From NCBI GenBank assembly GCA_028826165.1, contig JAPDFW010000098.1:1-64000 (forward strand): a stretch of DNA of 64,000 nt, read 5' to 3'. This DNA is from Anaeramoeba ignava (lineage: Eukaryota; Metamonada; Anaeramoebidae). A model generated the notes under the pieces. The model did not search any database, was not told the origin of the DNA, and saw nothing but the letters and a program-made list of their open reading frames with translations. Positions 46,032-57,297 of the stretch are shown here, piece after piece (the stretch's first letter is position 1; each line of letters begins with the position of its first letter). Both the position numbers and the translations under genes were made by a program.

Positions 46032-48952
46032 ATTTTAGAACCAAAATGATCATCAATTCCATTTATTTTTTTATAAATTTGATGCAAATCAAAAAATCCA
46101 GTATAAATAAAATTTAATGCTAATTGAACTTCTTTTTTTGGTTTTTGAGAACAAATATTAATAAATTTTTGTAAAATTGATTCATTATTATCAAATCTTG
46201 TTTTAAGAATTAATTTATGAACTTTAAATTTGAAACCATCTTTTGATTGAATTTGATAATCTGAAAAATTATTATTATTATCATTTGAATCCAATAATAA
46301 TTTGTTCATATCTTCATTAATTGAATAAATTTTATTGAAAATTTCAATAAATTGTTTTGTGATTTGATCTTCTTTTAATCTAAAAATATTTACATCATTC
46401 ATCAATAATAATTTAATTATATCTTTTCTTTCCTTTTTAAATGATAATGAAAGAGCTGTTTCATTTCCATATTTTGTTTTTGCATTAATATCAATTCCTT
46501 TGGAAATAAGATATTCAATAATTTCAATGGAAATATTTTCATTTTTGCAAGCAATATGTAAAGCTGTTTCATTATCTTTTGTTTTTGCATTGATATTAAT
46601 TCCTTTTTCAATCAATAATTTGATAATTTCAATTGAAATATTTTCATTTTGGCAAGCAATATGTAAATCTGTTTCATTTCCATTTGTTTTTGAATTAATA
46701 TCAATTCCTTTTTCAATCAATAATTTGATAATTTCAAGTGAAATATTTTCATTTTGGCAAACATAATGTAAAGCTGTTTTATTTGCATATTTTGTTTTTG
46801 AATTAATATCAATTCCTTTTTCAATCAATAATTTGATAATTTCAAGTGAAATATTTTCATTTTGGCAAGCATAATGTAAAGCTGTTTCATTTCCACTTGC
46901 TTTTGCATTAGTATCAATTCCTTTTTCAATCAATAAGTTAATAATTTCAAGTGAAATATTTTCATTTTGGCAAGCAATATGTAAAGCTGTTTCATTTCCA
47001 TTTGTTTTTGAATTAATATCAATTCCTTTTTCAATCAATAAGTTAATAATTTCAAGTGAAATATTTTCATTTTGGCAAGCATAATGTAAGGCTGTTTCAT
47101 TCATATATGTTTTTTCATTAATATTAATTCCTTTTTCAATCAATAGTTTGATAATTTCAATGGAAATATTTGGATTTAAGCAAGCAATATGTAAAGATGT
47201 TTCATTGTTTTTTGTTTTTGCATTAATATCAATTCCTTTGGAAATAAAATATTCAATAATTTCAAGTGAAATATTTTTATTTTTGCAAGAAAAATGTAAA
47301 GCTGTTTCATTATTAATTGTTTTTGCATTAATATCAATTCCTTTGGAAACAAGATACTCGATAATTTGAATTGAAATATTTGGATTTTCACAAGCAAAGT
47401 GTAAAGCTGTTTGAATTTGATCTGTTTTTGTATTGATATCAATTCCTTTGGAAATAAGATATTCAATAATTTCAAATGAAATATTTTTATTTTGGCAAGC
47501 ATAATGTAAAGCTGTTTCATTATTAATTGTTTTTGTATTAATATCAATTCCTTTGGAAATAAAATATTCAATAATTTCAAGTGAAATATTTGGATTTGGA
47601 TTTTTGCAAACATAATGTAAAGCTGTTTCATTATTAATTTTTTTTTCATTAATATCAATTCCTTTGGAAATAAGATATTCGATAACTTCAAGTGAAATAT
47701 TTGAATTTTGACAAGCAATATGTAAAGCTGTTTCATTGTTAAATATTTCTGAATGAATATTAATTCCTTTGGAAATAAGATATTCTATAATTTGAATTGA
47801 AATATTTTCATTTTGGCAAGCAAAATATAAAGCTGTTTCATTATTAATTGTTTTTGAATTAATATCAATTCCTTTGGAAATAAAATATTCAATAATTTCA
47901 AGTGAAATATTTTCATTTTTGCAAGCAATATGTAAGGCTGTTTCATTCATTTTTGTTTTTGCATTTATATCAATTCCTTTTTCAATCAATAATTTGATAA
48001 TTTCAAGTGAAATATTTGGATTTAAGCAAGCATAATGTAAAGCTATTTCATTATTAATTGTTTTTGCATTAATATCAATTCCTTTTTCAATCAATAATTT
48101 GATAATTTCAAGTGAAATATTTTTATTTTGGCAAGCATAATGTAAAGCTGTTTCATTATCTTTTGTTTTTGCAGTAATATCAATTCCTTTGGAAATAAAA
48201 TATTCAATAATTTGAAGTGAATTATTTGGATTTAAGCAAGCAAAATATAAAGCTGTTTCATTATTAATTGTTTTTGCAGTTATATCAATTCCTTTGGAAA
48301 TAAGATATTCAATAATTTCAAGTGAATTAAATTGTGATGCATAATGTAAAACTGTTTTATTATCATTTGTTTTTGCATTAATATCAATTCTTTTGGAAAT
48401 TAAATATTCAATATCTGAAATATTTATATTTGGATTTTCACAAGCAAAATGTATTGATGTTTTGTTTAAAAAATTGTTTGGATTAATATTCATTTGTTTT
48501 TGAAGTAAATAACCTATAATTTTAGAATTTTGATATTGTGAAGGAATGTTCAAATTTGTTTCTTTTATCAAATCTTTTGGATCAATATTAATTTGTTTGT
48601 TGTGCAAATAAATAATATTTCTTGGTGATAAATTTTCAAAAGCTTTAAGAAAACGTGTTTTGATTGTTTTTGAATTGATATCAATTCCTTTTGAAAGTAA
48701 AAGTTCAAGAATATCTTTTTCTGAATTGTTTAGAATTGCAATATGAAATGAATTTCTTCCTAAATCATCAAATAATTCTGGTTTAATTCCTTTTGAAATT
48801 AATTTTTCAATTATTTCTTTTGAAACTTTTTTTTCGATTGCAAAATGTAAAATTAATTTGTTTTCTTTCTTTAGTTTATTTTCTTCAATTTTTTCAATTT
48901 TTTCCAAATATTCAATATTATTTTCTAAAATAGTTTTATAAATTAATTCCAT
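46028..48952 (-). CDS. Ankyrin-repeat protein with BTB-like domain, copy B
   Basis: A single exon of 974 codons from ATG at 48952. About 22 ankyrin repeats run from residue 30 to about 865. Two unit subtypes alternate, one with 'EIIEYLISKGIDINAKT' and one with 'EIIKLLIEKGIDINSKT', each followed by 'NETALHYACQNENIS'. DNA-level similarity between units is high, so the array probably evolves by unequal exchange. The array is followed by a BTB-like segment ('SDYQIQSKDGFKFKVHKLIL', 'LALNFIYTGFFDLHQIY'). Ankyrin-BTB proteins usually act as protein-binding adaptors, often for Cul3 ligases; the partner is unknown. The gene is the intact member of a tandem pair with an offset of about 4 kb. The second BTB lies in the overlapping frame 45558-46031. 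Confidence 0.85.
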   Translation of the reverse strand: MELIYKTILENNIEYLEKIEKIEENKLKKENKLILHFAIEKKVSKEIIEKLISKGIKPELFDDLGRNSFHIAILNNSEKDILELLLSKGIDINSKTIKTRFLKAFENLSPRNIIYLHNKQINIDPKDLIKETNLNIPSQYQNSKIIGYLLQKQMNINPNNFLNKTSIHFACENPNINISDIEYLISKRIDINAKTNDNKTVLHYASQFNSLEIIEYLISKGIDITAKTINNETALYFACLNPNNSLQIIEYFISKGIDITAKTKDNETALHYACQNKNISLEIIKLLIEKGIDINAKTINNEIALHYACLNPNISLEIIKLLIEKGIDINAKTKMNETALHIACKNENISLEIIEYFISKGIDINSKTINNETALYFACQNENISIQIIEYLISKGINIHSEIFNNETALHIACQNSNISLEVIEYLISKGIDINEKKINNETALHYVCKNPNPNISLEIIEYFISKGIDINTKTINNETALHYACQNKNISFEIIEYLISKGIDINTKTDQIQTALHFACENPNISIQIIEYLVSKGIDINAKTINNETALHFSCKNKNISLEIIEYFISKGIDINAKTKNNETSLHIACLNPNISIEIIKLLIEKGININEKTYMNETALHYACQNENISLEIINLLIEKGIDINSKTNGNETALHIACQNENISLEIINLLIEKGIDTNAKASGNETALHYACQNENISLEIIKLLIEKGIDINSKTKYANKTALHYVCQNENISLEIIKLLIEKGIDINSKTNGNETDLHIACQNENISIEIIKLLIEKGININAKTKDNETALHIACKNENISIEIIEYLISKGIDINAKTKYGNETALSLSFKKERKDIIKLLLMNDVNIFRLKEDQITKQFIEIFNKIYSINEDMNKLLLDSNDNNNNFSDYQIQSKDGFKFKVHKLILKTRFDNNESILQKFINICSQKPKKEVQLALNFIYTGFFDLHQIYKKINGIDDHFGSKI

Positions 48953-50793
48953 AAATTGAAATGAAAAATGAAATGAAAAATGAAAAATGAAAAAAAAAAA
49001 GAAACAAATTAAAATAAATTAATTAAATAAATTCAAGAAAAAAAGGAGAATAGATTATTTTATTAATATTTTCTAAATATATATTAATTCAAAATAATTC
49101 AAAATAATTTTAAAAAATTTTATAAAAATTTCATAAATTTAATAAATAAATATTAATTAAATAAATATAAATTAATTAAATAAATTCAAGAAAAAAAGGA
49201 GAATAGATTATTTTATTAATATTTCCTAAATATATATTAATTCAAAATAATTTAAAATTATTTTAAAAATTTTATAAAAATTTCATAAATTTAATAAATA
49301 AATATTAATTAAATAAATATAAATTAATTAAATAAATTCAAGAAAAAAAGGAGAATAGATTATTTTATTAATATTTTCTAAATATATATTAATTCAAAAT
49401 AATTTAAAAATTATTTCAAAAATTTAATAAAAATGGAAAAGAAATTTAATAAATAAATATTAATTAAATTAATATAAATTAATTAAATAAATTCAAGAAA
49501 AAAAGGAGAATAGATTATTTTATTAATATTTTCTAAATATATATTAATTCAAAATAATTCAAAATAATTTTAAAAATTTTATAAAATGGAAAATAAATTT
49601 AATAAATAAATATTAATTAAATTAATATAAATTAATTAAATAAATTCAAGAAAAAAAGGAGAATAGATTATTTTATTAATATTTTAAAAATATATATTAA
49701 TTTAAAAATAAAATTCAAAATTAAATTTTAAAAATAAATTCAAGAAATAAAAAAAAATTTCATAAATATAAATTTAATAAATAAATATTGAATTAAATAA
49801 ATATAAATTAATTAAATAAATTCAATAAAAAAGAAGAATAGATTATTTTATTAATATTTCCTAAATATATATTAATTCAAAATAATTTAAAATTATTTTA
49901 AAAATTTTATAAAAAAATGGAAAAGAAATTTAATAAATAAATATAAATTAAATAAATATAAATTAATTAAATAAATTCAAGAAAAAAAAAAAGAATAGAT
50001 TATTTTATTAATATTTCCTAAATATATATTAATTCAAAATAATTTAAAATTATTTTAAAAATTTTATAAAAATTTCATAAATTTAATAAATAAATATTAA
50101 TTAAATAAATATAAATTAATTAAATAAATTCAAGAAAAAGAAGAATGGATTATTTTATTAATATTTCCTAAATATATATTAATTCAAAATAATTTAAAAT
50201 TATTTCAAAAATTTTAATATAAAAAAATGGAAAAGAAATTTAATTAAATTAAATATAAATTAATTAAATAAATTCAAGAAAAAGGGAGAATAGATTATTT
50301 TATTAATATTTTCTAAATATATAATTAATTCAAAATAATTTTAAAATTATTTTAAAAATTTTATAAAAAAATTTCATAAATTTAATAAATAAATATTAAT
50401 TAAATAAATATAAATTAATTAAATAAATTCAAGAAAAAAAGAAGAATGGATTATTTTATTAATATTTCCTAAATATATATTAATTCAAAATAATTTAAAA
50501 TTATTTCAAAAATTTTAATAAAAATGGAAAAGAAATTTAATAAATAAATATTAATTAAATTAAATATAAATTAATTAAATAAATTCAATAAAAAAAGGAG
50601 AATAGAAAATTATTTTTTTTATTTAAATTTCTTATTTGATCAAAAAGAAAATTAAATGACAGCTAATAAAAAGAAAAAATTCAAACTTTCAAAAAACAAA
50701 CAAAAATAAAAAAAATAAAATAATTTTCCAAATTTCATTTTTTTTTCAATTAAATTTTTTTAATTTTCAGTTATAATTTTATTTCATTTTTAA
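48953..50793. repeat. Second satellite, about 11 copies of a roughly 155-bp unit
   Basis: Units contain 'AAATAAATTCAAGAAAAA', 'GGAGAATAGATTATTTTATT' and 'CTAAATATATATTAATTC'. Anchors fall near 49052, 49205, 49357, 49512, 49665, 49840, 49997, 50147, 50292 and 50448, with a degenerate last copy near 50604. Spacing is 145-175 bp. It is unrelated in sequence to the 18.9-22.1 kb satellite but similar in unit length. Bases 50630-50793 after the array are A/T-rich leader sequence for the PAS gene. Confidence 0.9.
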
Positions 50794-52660
50794 ATGGGGA
50801 ATACACCGATCAAAAAGAAAATAAATAAAGCTAAATTAAAAAGATACATAAAAACAATAAAAAAATCAAACCAACCAATTTTAATCTTCACGATTGATTT
50901 AAAAACAATTGAAGTAAATCAAGAAGCAGTAAAAACTTTTTCAAGCTCCAACTCGAGAAATTATGTTAAAAAGAGATGCTCTTGATTTTGCAACAAAATT
51001 TCAGTCTCATCTTGGAGTTGAAACTTCTGAAATTATTTCACGTTTAAAAATTTTTTCAAAAGAGTTTGTTTTTTCTTTTTGTTTTTTTGGAAATGTGAAA
51101 AATTACTTTTTATTATTTTGTATTTGGAATTCGTTATTCTTTATTCGAATCAATTTCAATTATTTTTATTCNAATTGATTTTTTTCAATCAAATATAAAT
51201 CAAATATAAATATAAATATAAAATATAAATATAAATATAAATATAAAATAAATAAATATAAATCAAATAAATCAATCAAATATATAAATCAAATAAATAA
51301 ATATAAAAATAAATATAAATATAAATATAAATATAAATATAAATATAAATATAAATCAATCAAATATAAAATAAATCAAATCAAATATAAATCAAATATA
51401 AATCTAATATAAATCAAAAATATAAATATAAATATAAATATAAATATATAAATAAATATAAAATAAATATAAATATAAATATAAATATAAAATATAAATA
51501 TTCAAATATAAATCAAATATAAATAAAATATATAAATATAAATATAAATATCAGAATCAAATATAAATATAAATATAAATATTAATCAAATATAAATATA
51601 AATCAAATATAAATATAAATCATAAATATAAATATAAATATAAATTAATAAAATTATAAATATAAATATAAATATAAATATAAATATAAATATAAATATA
51701 AATATAAATATAAATATAAATATAAATATAAATATAAATATAAATATAAATATAAATCAAATATAAATATAAATATAAATATAAATATAAATATAAATAT
51801 AAATATAAATATAAATATAAATATAAATATAAATATAAATATAAATATAAATATAAATATAAATCAAATATAAATCAAATATAAATATAAATATAAATAT
51901 AAATCAAAATATTTAAATATAAATATAAATATAAATATAAATATAAATATAAATATAAATATAAATATAAATATAAATATAAATATAAATATAAATATAA
52001 ATATAAATTAAATATAAATATTTCTTTAAATATTATAAAAGAGAACATTTTGCTCATGTTGTCCAATGCCAAAAATTCAATGGAGAAACTTTCTGGGCAT
52101 CAATCGCAACAACTAAATTAGAAGTTGCCAAAACAAATTTATTTCAATCAGTATTCCATGTAATAGAAAAACCAACAGAAGAAAAAATGAAATTAATAAC
52201 ACAGCAATTTCTATCCCAATTAAACCAAGAAGAACAATCACAAGTATCACAAGTATCACATGTTTCACACGTAGAATTTGGAGATTCATCTTCAGAAAGT
52301 GATAGAGAACAATCAACATTCACAAATGAATTTTTGGAATCAAAAAACGATCTTCAAATTTATATTGAAGAACAAGAAAAAACTCATTTAAATCAAGACC
52401 TTAATGATTTACTTGTTTGTGATCTTGATTTTATGAGTGAAAAAATTGATATTTCAATTCATGATTTAAAAAATCAAATTTCCGATTTGCAAAATAGAAA
52501 AGATGTTTTGGTTCAATACAGAAAAAGACTAGATATCATCAAAGATTTAAAAAAACAATATATTGATATCGAAAAAAGAATTCATAAATATAAACTTGAA
52601 ATTGAAGATTCTCAACTCAAGAAAAAAATACTAGAAGAAAAAATTTCCAAAAAAGTTTGA
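50794..52660 (+). CDS. Small PAS-domain protein with C-terminal coiled coil
   Basis: Exons 50794-51063 and 52042-52660 with a 978-nt GT-AG intron (phase 2) encode about 295 residues, once one extra T in the run near 50938-50942 is discounted. The N-terminus (MGNTPIKKK) has a Gly2 compatible with N-myristoylation. The PAS-like fold covers about residues 25-125: 'QPILIFTIDLKTIEVNQEAV', then in the +1 frame 'DALDFATKFQSHLGVET', and across the intron 'CQKFNGETFWASIATTKLEV'. A Ser/acidic linker and a coiled coil ('HDLKNQISDLQNRKDVL', to the end) follow. PAS domains sense ligands or mediate dimerisation; no kinase or other output domain is seen, so it may be a membrane-tethered sensor or adaptor. 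I recall similar PAS families from Anaeramoeba genomes, but this was not checked. The intron contains one ambiguous base (N at 51172). Confidence 0.78.
51064..52041 (+). repeat. AAATAT hexamer array in PAS gene intron
   Basis: Apart from the first 120 bases the intron is (AAATAT)n with AAATC interruptions. It carries the window's only ambiguous base at 51172. Confidence 0.88.
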
Positions 52661-52760
52661 TTGATTTCTTTTTTTCATAAAAAAGAAAAACAAAAATTTT
52701 TTTTTTATTATTAAATTCAAAAAATTCATTTTTTTTTTCAATTTCAAAAATAAATTTATC

Positions 52761-53793
52761 ATGAGAAAAATTGGTTTTATTCTTCAAAAATCAAAACAAA
52801 AAAAACTTGATTGGGATAAATTTATTGAATATTGTAAAGTTAATAGAAATATGGAATTTGAAGAAATTGATTTAAACAAAGAAATAACTGGAAAATACGA
52901 TTTAATAATTCACAAAATTACAAATGAATATGCAAATGCAATGAATGGAAACAAAGAAGAAAAAGAGAAAATTGAAAATTTAACTGTTAATATTTTATAT
53001 TTAATTTTTTATATTTAATTTTTATATTTATATTTATATTTTATATTTTATATTTTGATTTTATATTAAAAGAATTATCTGAAAAAAAATCCAAATGTTC
53101 CAATAATTGAACCACTTGAAAAACTTCAAAAACTTTCAAGTCGAGAAGAAACATGGAACATATTACGAACAAAACTAACAGAAATCGAACCAAAAATCAA
53201 GATTGCAAATCACATGAAAGCAAATAGCAAAGAAGAAGCAGAAAAATTAATGGAAGAGAATAAAGAAATAAATTATCCAATTTTTTGCAAACCAATTCAA
53301 GCAAGTGGAGCAGGACCGATTCATATTTTGAGCATTGTAGGAAACAAAGAAGGATTCAAAGAAGTAAATAACTTTCCTGTACTAATTGAACCTTATATAA
53401 ATCACAACGAAACGGTTTTACAAAATTTATGTTATTGGTGATAAAACTCATTGTGTTTGCAGAAGATCTTTAAGAAACATACTTGAAAATGAATTGGATT
53501 CTTTTTCTACAATTGTTTTTGATTCTCAAAAAACTCCTCCGAAATCAATTTTTTCTCCTCAAAATTCTTCACCTTTGGATTCTCCAATTCCTGTTTCTTG
53601 GTTGCAAAAGGTTTCTAATGTTGTTTGTTCTCATTTGGATGTGTTTTTGATTGGTTATGATTTGATTAAAGATTCTGAAAATGGAATTTTTTATTTGATT
53701 GATGTTAATTACTTTCCAAGATCTTCTTCTGTTGATTCTTTTTTTGAAGAATTAGCTGATTTGATTGAAACAAGAATGAAAAACTTCAAATAA
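52761..53793 (+). CDS. Inositol-tetrakisphosphate 1-kinase-like ATP-grasp kinase
   Basis: Exons 52761-52985 and 53073-53793 (87-nt intron, phase 0) encode about 314 residues if one extra T in the run 53416-53419 is discounted. The N-terminal domain starts 'MRKIGFILQKSKQKKLDWDK' and contains 'YDLIIHKITNEYA', as in ITPK1. The join gives 'LTNYLKKNPNVPIIEPLEKL', like ITPK 'NPxxxVIDPLxxI'. The ATP-grasp region follows: 'YPIFCKPIQASGAGPIHILS', 'FPVLIEPYINHNETV', then after the frame break 'KIYVIGDKTHCVCRRSLRN'. The metal-binding end is 'FYLIDVNYFPRSSSVDSFF'. The family phosphorylates inositol tri/tetrakisphosphates (for example Ins(3,4,5,6)P4 at the 1-OH), feeding the inositol phosphate pathway. 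Length is normal. Both flanks of the break are strongly conserved in character, so I treat it as one gene. Confidence 0.85.
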
Positions 53794-54021
53794 TAAAATT
53801 AAAAAAATAAAAAAAATTAGTTTTGATTTTTAAATTGAAATTTTTATTTGGATCTTTTTTCTAAAGAAAATTTTATTAAGAAAGAAAAGAAGAAGAAAAA
53901 GAAAAGTTTCTTTCTTTCTTGTTTGTGTTTGTTTTTGTTTTTGTTTTTCTGTTTGTCTTGTTTGTGGGAAATTTAAAAGAGAAAAAAAAAGTAAAAAGAA
54001 AAAGGAAAAGTAAAAAGGAAA

Positions 54022-56799
54022 TTATTGAATTAAACTTTGGTAGAATTTTTTGGAAATTGATTTTCTTCGTTTCTTTTCTTCAGTTGATAATTTAGGAATT
54101 TGGGAATTATCTTTTGATTTATTATTCAAAAGAGCGAGTTGATTTTCTTTACGAGTTTTAGCATAAGGGTTCAACTCGTACATGACATCCTTGTGTTTGA
54201 GGGGATTTTTTCTTTGAGGTTGAGGTTGAGGTTTAGGGATTTTAGGACGAAGAACAGATTGAATTTCTTCTGAATTAATAATTCGAGTCAAATCAGTATT
54301 TGTCATAATTGGTCTTGGCAAGTGATATCCTTTTTTGAGTTGGGATTCTTGACCCCAATCGCCGTAGAGTTTATTGAGTGTTTCGAAGGCGTCTTGGGAC
54401 CAAATGCAGAAGCGACCAAGATGAGATCCTGGAGCGAGTTGAAGGAGATTAAGTTTAGTCACTTTGCATGTTTCAACTCCAGGAAGATTTCGGAATGCTC
54501 GCTTGATTCCCTTATTGTGTGCATAGATCACAAGTGGTCCGCGTCGAATTCGGTATCTTCGGTTACGCATTTTTCCTTTTCCAGCGCGAATGTGTTTGGA
54601 TGCTTTGGCTTTCTCAACGTCTTTGTAGGCTTGAAGTCGGCGAAGTATTCTTACTGCTTCTTTTGTTTTTTTTACTTCTTCAATGCTGTTGTCACATACT
54701 AATGGTATTTCTGATACTTTGTTGATCACATGTCCTCGTGCCATAACTATAGAGGGTAATGCTGTTGCGGCTATTGCAGAGCATACTGCAAATCTTCTTT
54801 GATTTAAATTGATTCTTCTGTGCCATCTTCTCCAGATCTATTTATTTTTAATTATTTATTTTATTTTTTTAATTTAATTTTAATTTTAATTTTAATTTTA
54901 ATTTTAATTTTAATTTTAATTTTAATTTTAATTTTAATTTTAATTTTAATTTTAATTTTAATTTTAATTTTAATTTTAATTTTAATTTTAAATTTAATTT
55001 TAATTTTAATTTTAAATTTAATTTTAATTTTAATTTTAATTTTAATTTTATTATTTATTTACCTTTTTGGGTGAATACATTCTTCCTCCTCGGCACATAT
55101 TTCCAAATGCTCCTTGTCCACTTCTTCCTGTTCCATGTCCACTAATTCTTGGAATTCTTGCAACAGCTCTTCCAGTACCCCAAGACTAAATAAATTAATA
55201 AATAAATTAATAAATAAATTAATAAATAAATTTAATAAATAAATTAATAAATAAAATTAATTAATAAATTAATAAATAAATTAATAAATAAATTTAATAA
55301 ATAAATTAATAAATAAATTTAATAAATAAATTAATAAATAAATTTAATAAATAAATTAATAAATAAATTTAATAAATAAATTAATAAATAAATTTAATAA
55401 ATAATTTAATAAATAAATTTAATAAATAAATTAATAAATAAATTTAATAAATAAATTTAATAAATAAATTAATAAATAAATTAATAAATAAATTTAATAA
55501 ATAAATTAATAAATAAATTAATAAATAAATTAATAATTAAATTAATAAATAAATTAATAAATAATTTAATAAATAAATTAATAAATAAATTAATAAATAA
55601 ATTTAATAAATAATTTAATAAATAAATTTAATAAATAATTTAATAAATAAATTAATAAATAAATTAATAAATAAATTAATAAATAATTTAATAAATAAAT
55701 TAATAAATAATTTAATAAATAATTTAATAAATAAATTAATAAATTAAATAAATTAAAAATAAATTAATAAATAATTTAATAAATAAAATTAATAAATAAA
55801 TTAATAAATAAATTAATAAATAAATTAATAAATAAATTAATAAATAAATTAAATAAATAATTTAATAAATAAATAAATTTAATAAATAAATTAATAAATA
55901 AATTAATAAATAAATTAATAAATAAATTAATAAATAAATTAATAAATAAATTAATAAATAAATTAATAAATAAATTAATAAATAAATTAATAAATAAATT
56001 AATAAATAAATTAATAAATAAATTAATAAATAAATTAATAAATAAATTAATAAATAAATTAATAAATAAATTAATAAATTAATTAATAAATAAATTAATA
56101 AATAAATTAATAAATAAATTAATAAATAAATTAATAAATAAATTAATAAATAATTTAATAAATAATTTAATAAATAAATTTAATAAATTAATAAATAATT
56201 TAATAATTAAATTAATAATTAAATTAATAAATAAATTTAATAAATAATTTAATAAATAAATTAATAAATAAATTAATAAATAAATTAATAAATAAATTTA
56301 ATAAATAAATTAATAAATAAATTAATAAATAAAATTAATTAATAAATTAATAATTAAATTAATAATTAAATTAATAAATAAATTAATAAATAAATTAATA
56401 AATAAATTAATAAATAAAATTAATTAATAAATTAATAATTAAATTAATAAATAAATTAATAAATAAATTAATAAATAAATAAATAAATAAATTAATAAAT
56501 AATTTAATAAATAAATAAATTAATAAATAATTTAATAAATAATTTAATAAATAAATTAATAAATAATTTAATAAATAAAATTAATTGTTTAATTGCTTTA
56601 CCTTAGCTGATGTTTGTTCTCCTGCTTTTGTTGATACAGAATGTGGTTGTCTTGAATTTTTTGCCATATTTGTGTGAACAAATCGAACTATATCTGGTCT
56701 AATTGGTGCTGAAAAAACTGTTGGAAGATTTACTTGTGTATTTGGTTTATCTTTTGTTAATGAATGTACTGTTACTAATGGTCTTATTGCTGCACACAT
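54022..56799 (-). CDS. RPL4: 60S ribosomal protein L4 (uL4)
   Basis: Exons 56799-56602, 55185-55063 and 54837-54022, both introns in phase 0, encode 378 residues. Exon 1 gives '[20 protein letters not shown]'. Exon 2 gives '[16 protein letters not shown]' and '[15 protein letters not shown]', part of the extended loop that lines the exit tunnel. Exon 3 starts '[15 protein letters not shown]' and includes '[17 protein letters not shown]', '[20 protein letters not shown]' and '[19 protein letters not shown]'. All are canonical for eukaryotic L4. The C-terminal tail is short compared with the animal protein, similar to lower eukaryotes. Codon choice is less extreme in AT than in neighbouring genes, as expected for a highly expressed protein. 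Intron 1 is 1.4 kb of tandem repeat. Confidence 0.96.
54838..55062 (-). repeat. AAAATT-type array in RPL4 intron 2
   Basis: A 225-nt intron, nearly pure (TTTTAA)n on the plus strand, so AAAATT on the sense strand. Confidence 0.9.
55186..56601 (-). repeat. 12-bp TTAATAAATAAA array in RPL4 intron 1
   Basis: The 1,416-nt intron is made of TTAATAAATAAA dodecamers with 8- to 13-bp length variants (TTTAATAAATAA, ATTTAATAAATA). It shows nothing else between the splice sites. Confidence 0.92.
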
Positions 56800-57297
56800 T
56801 TTTAATTTTAGTTTTTTCTTTTTTTTTTTTATTAAATTTTTTTTCTAGTAAAAATAAAACAGAAAGAAAAAAAATGAAAAAAAAAAAAATTAAAATAAAA
56901 AAAAAAGAAAAAAAAATTTTTTTTTGTTTATTTTTTTAAAAGGAGAAAAAAATAATTAAAAGGAGAAAAAATAATTAATTGTTATTTGTTAATTGTTAAT
57001 TGTTAATTGTTAATTGTTGTTCATTCCTTTTTTATTAATGAAGTAAAAAAAAAAAAAAGTAAATCATTTTTGAAAAAGAAAACAAGAAGAAAAAAAAAAC
57101 AAGGAACATGTTTGAAAATCAAAATGAATTAAAGAACCAAAGAGAAACAAAGCTAAAAAAAAAAACAGTTCAATGTAAAAGTAAAAGTAAAAGAAAAAGA
57201 AAAAAAAAAGAAATTGATTGTACGATTGAATGCGTTTTTAAAAGTCAAAATCAAAATCAAAATCAAAATCAAAGTCAAGAGGGAAAAACATGATGAC
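56800..57297. other. Intergenic region, RPL4 promoter side
   Basis: A 498-bp gap between the RPL4 start (minus) and the Ras stop codon (minus). It holds A/T homopolymers, a heptamer run (TTAATTG repeated near 56980-57015) and a short CAAAAT hexamer run at about 57246-57280 just past the Ras stop. Short open frames here look spurious. No gene is supported. Confidence 0.5.

Noticed and set aside
57108-57293. Lys/Gln-rich plus-strand ORF downstream of the Ras gene
   Set aside because: Short and low-complexity, made of A-rich runs and the CAAAAT hexamer; no conserved feature.
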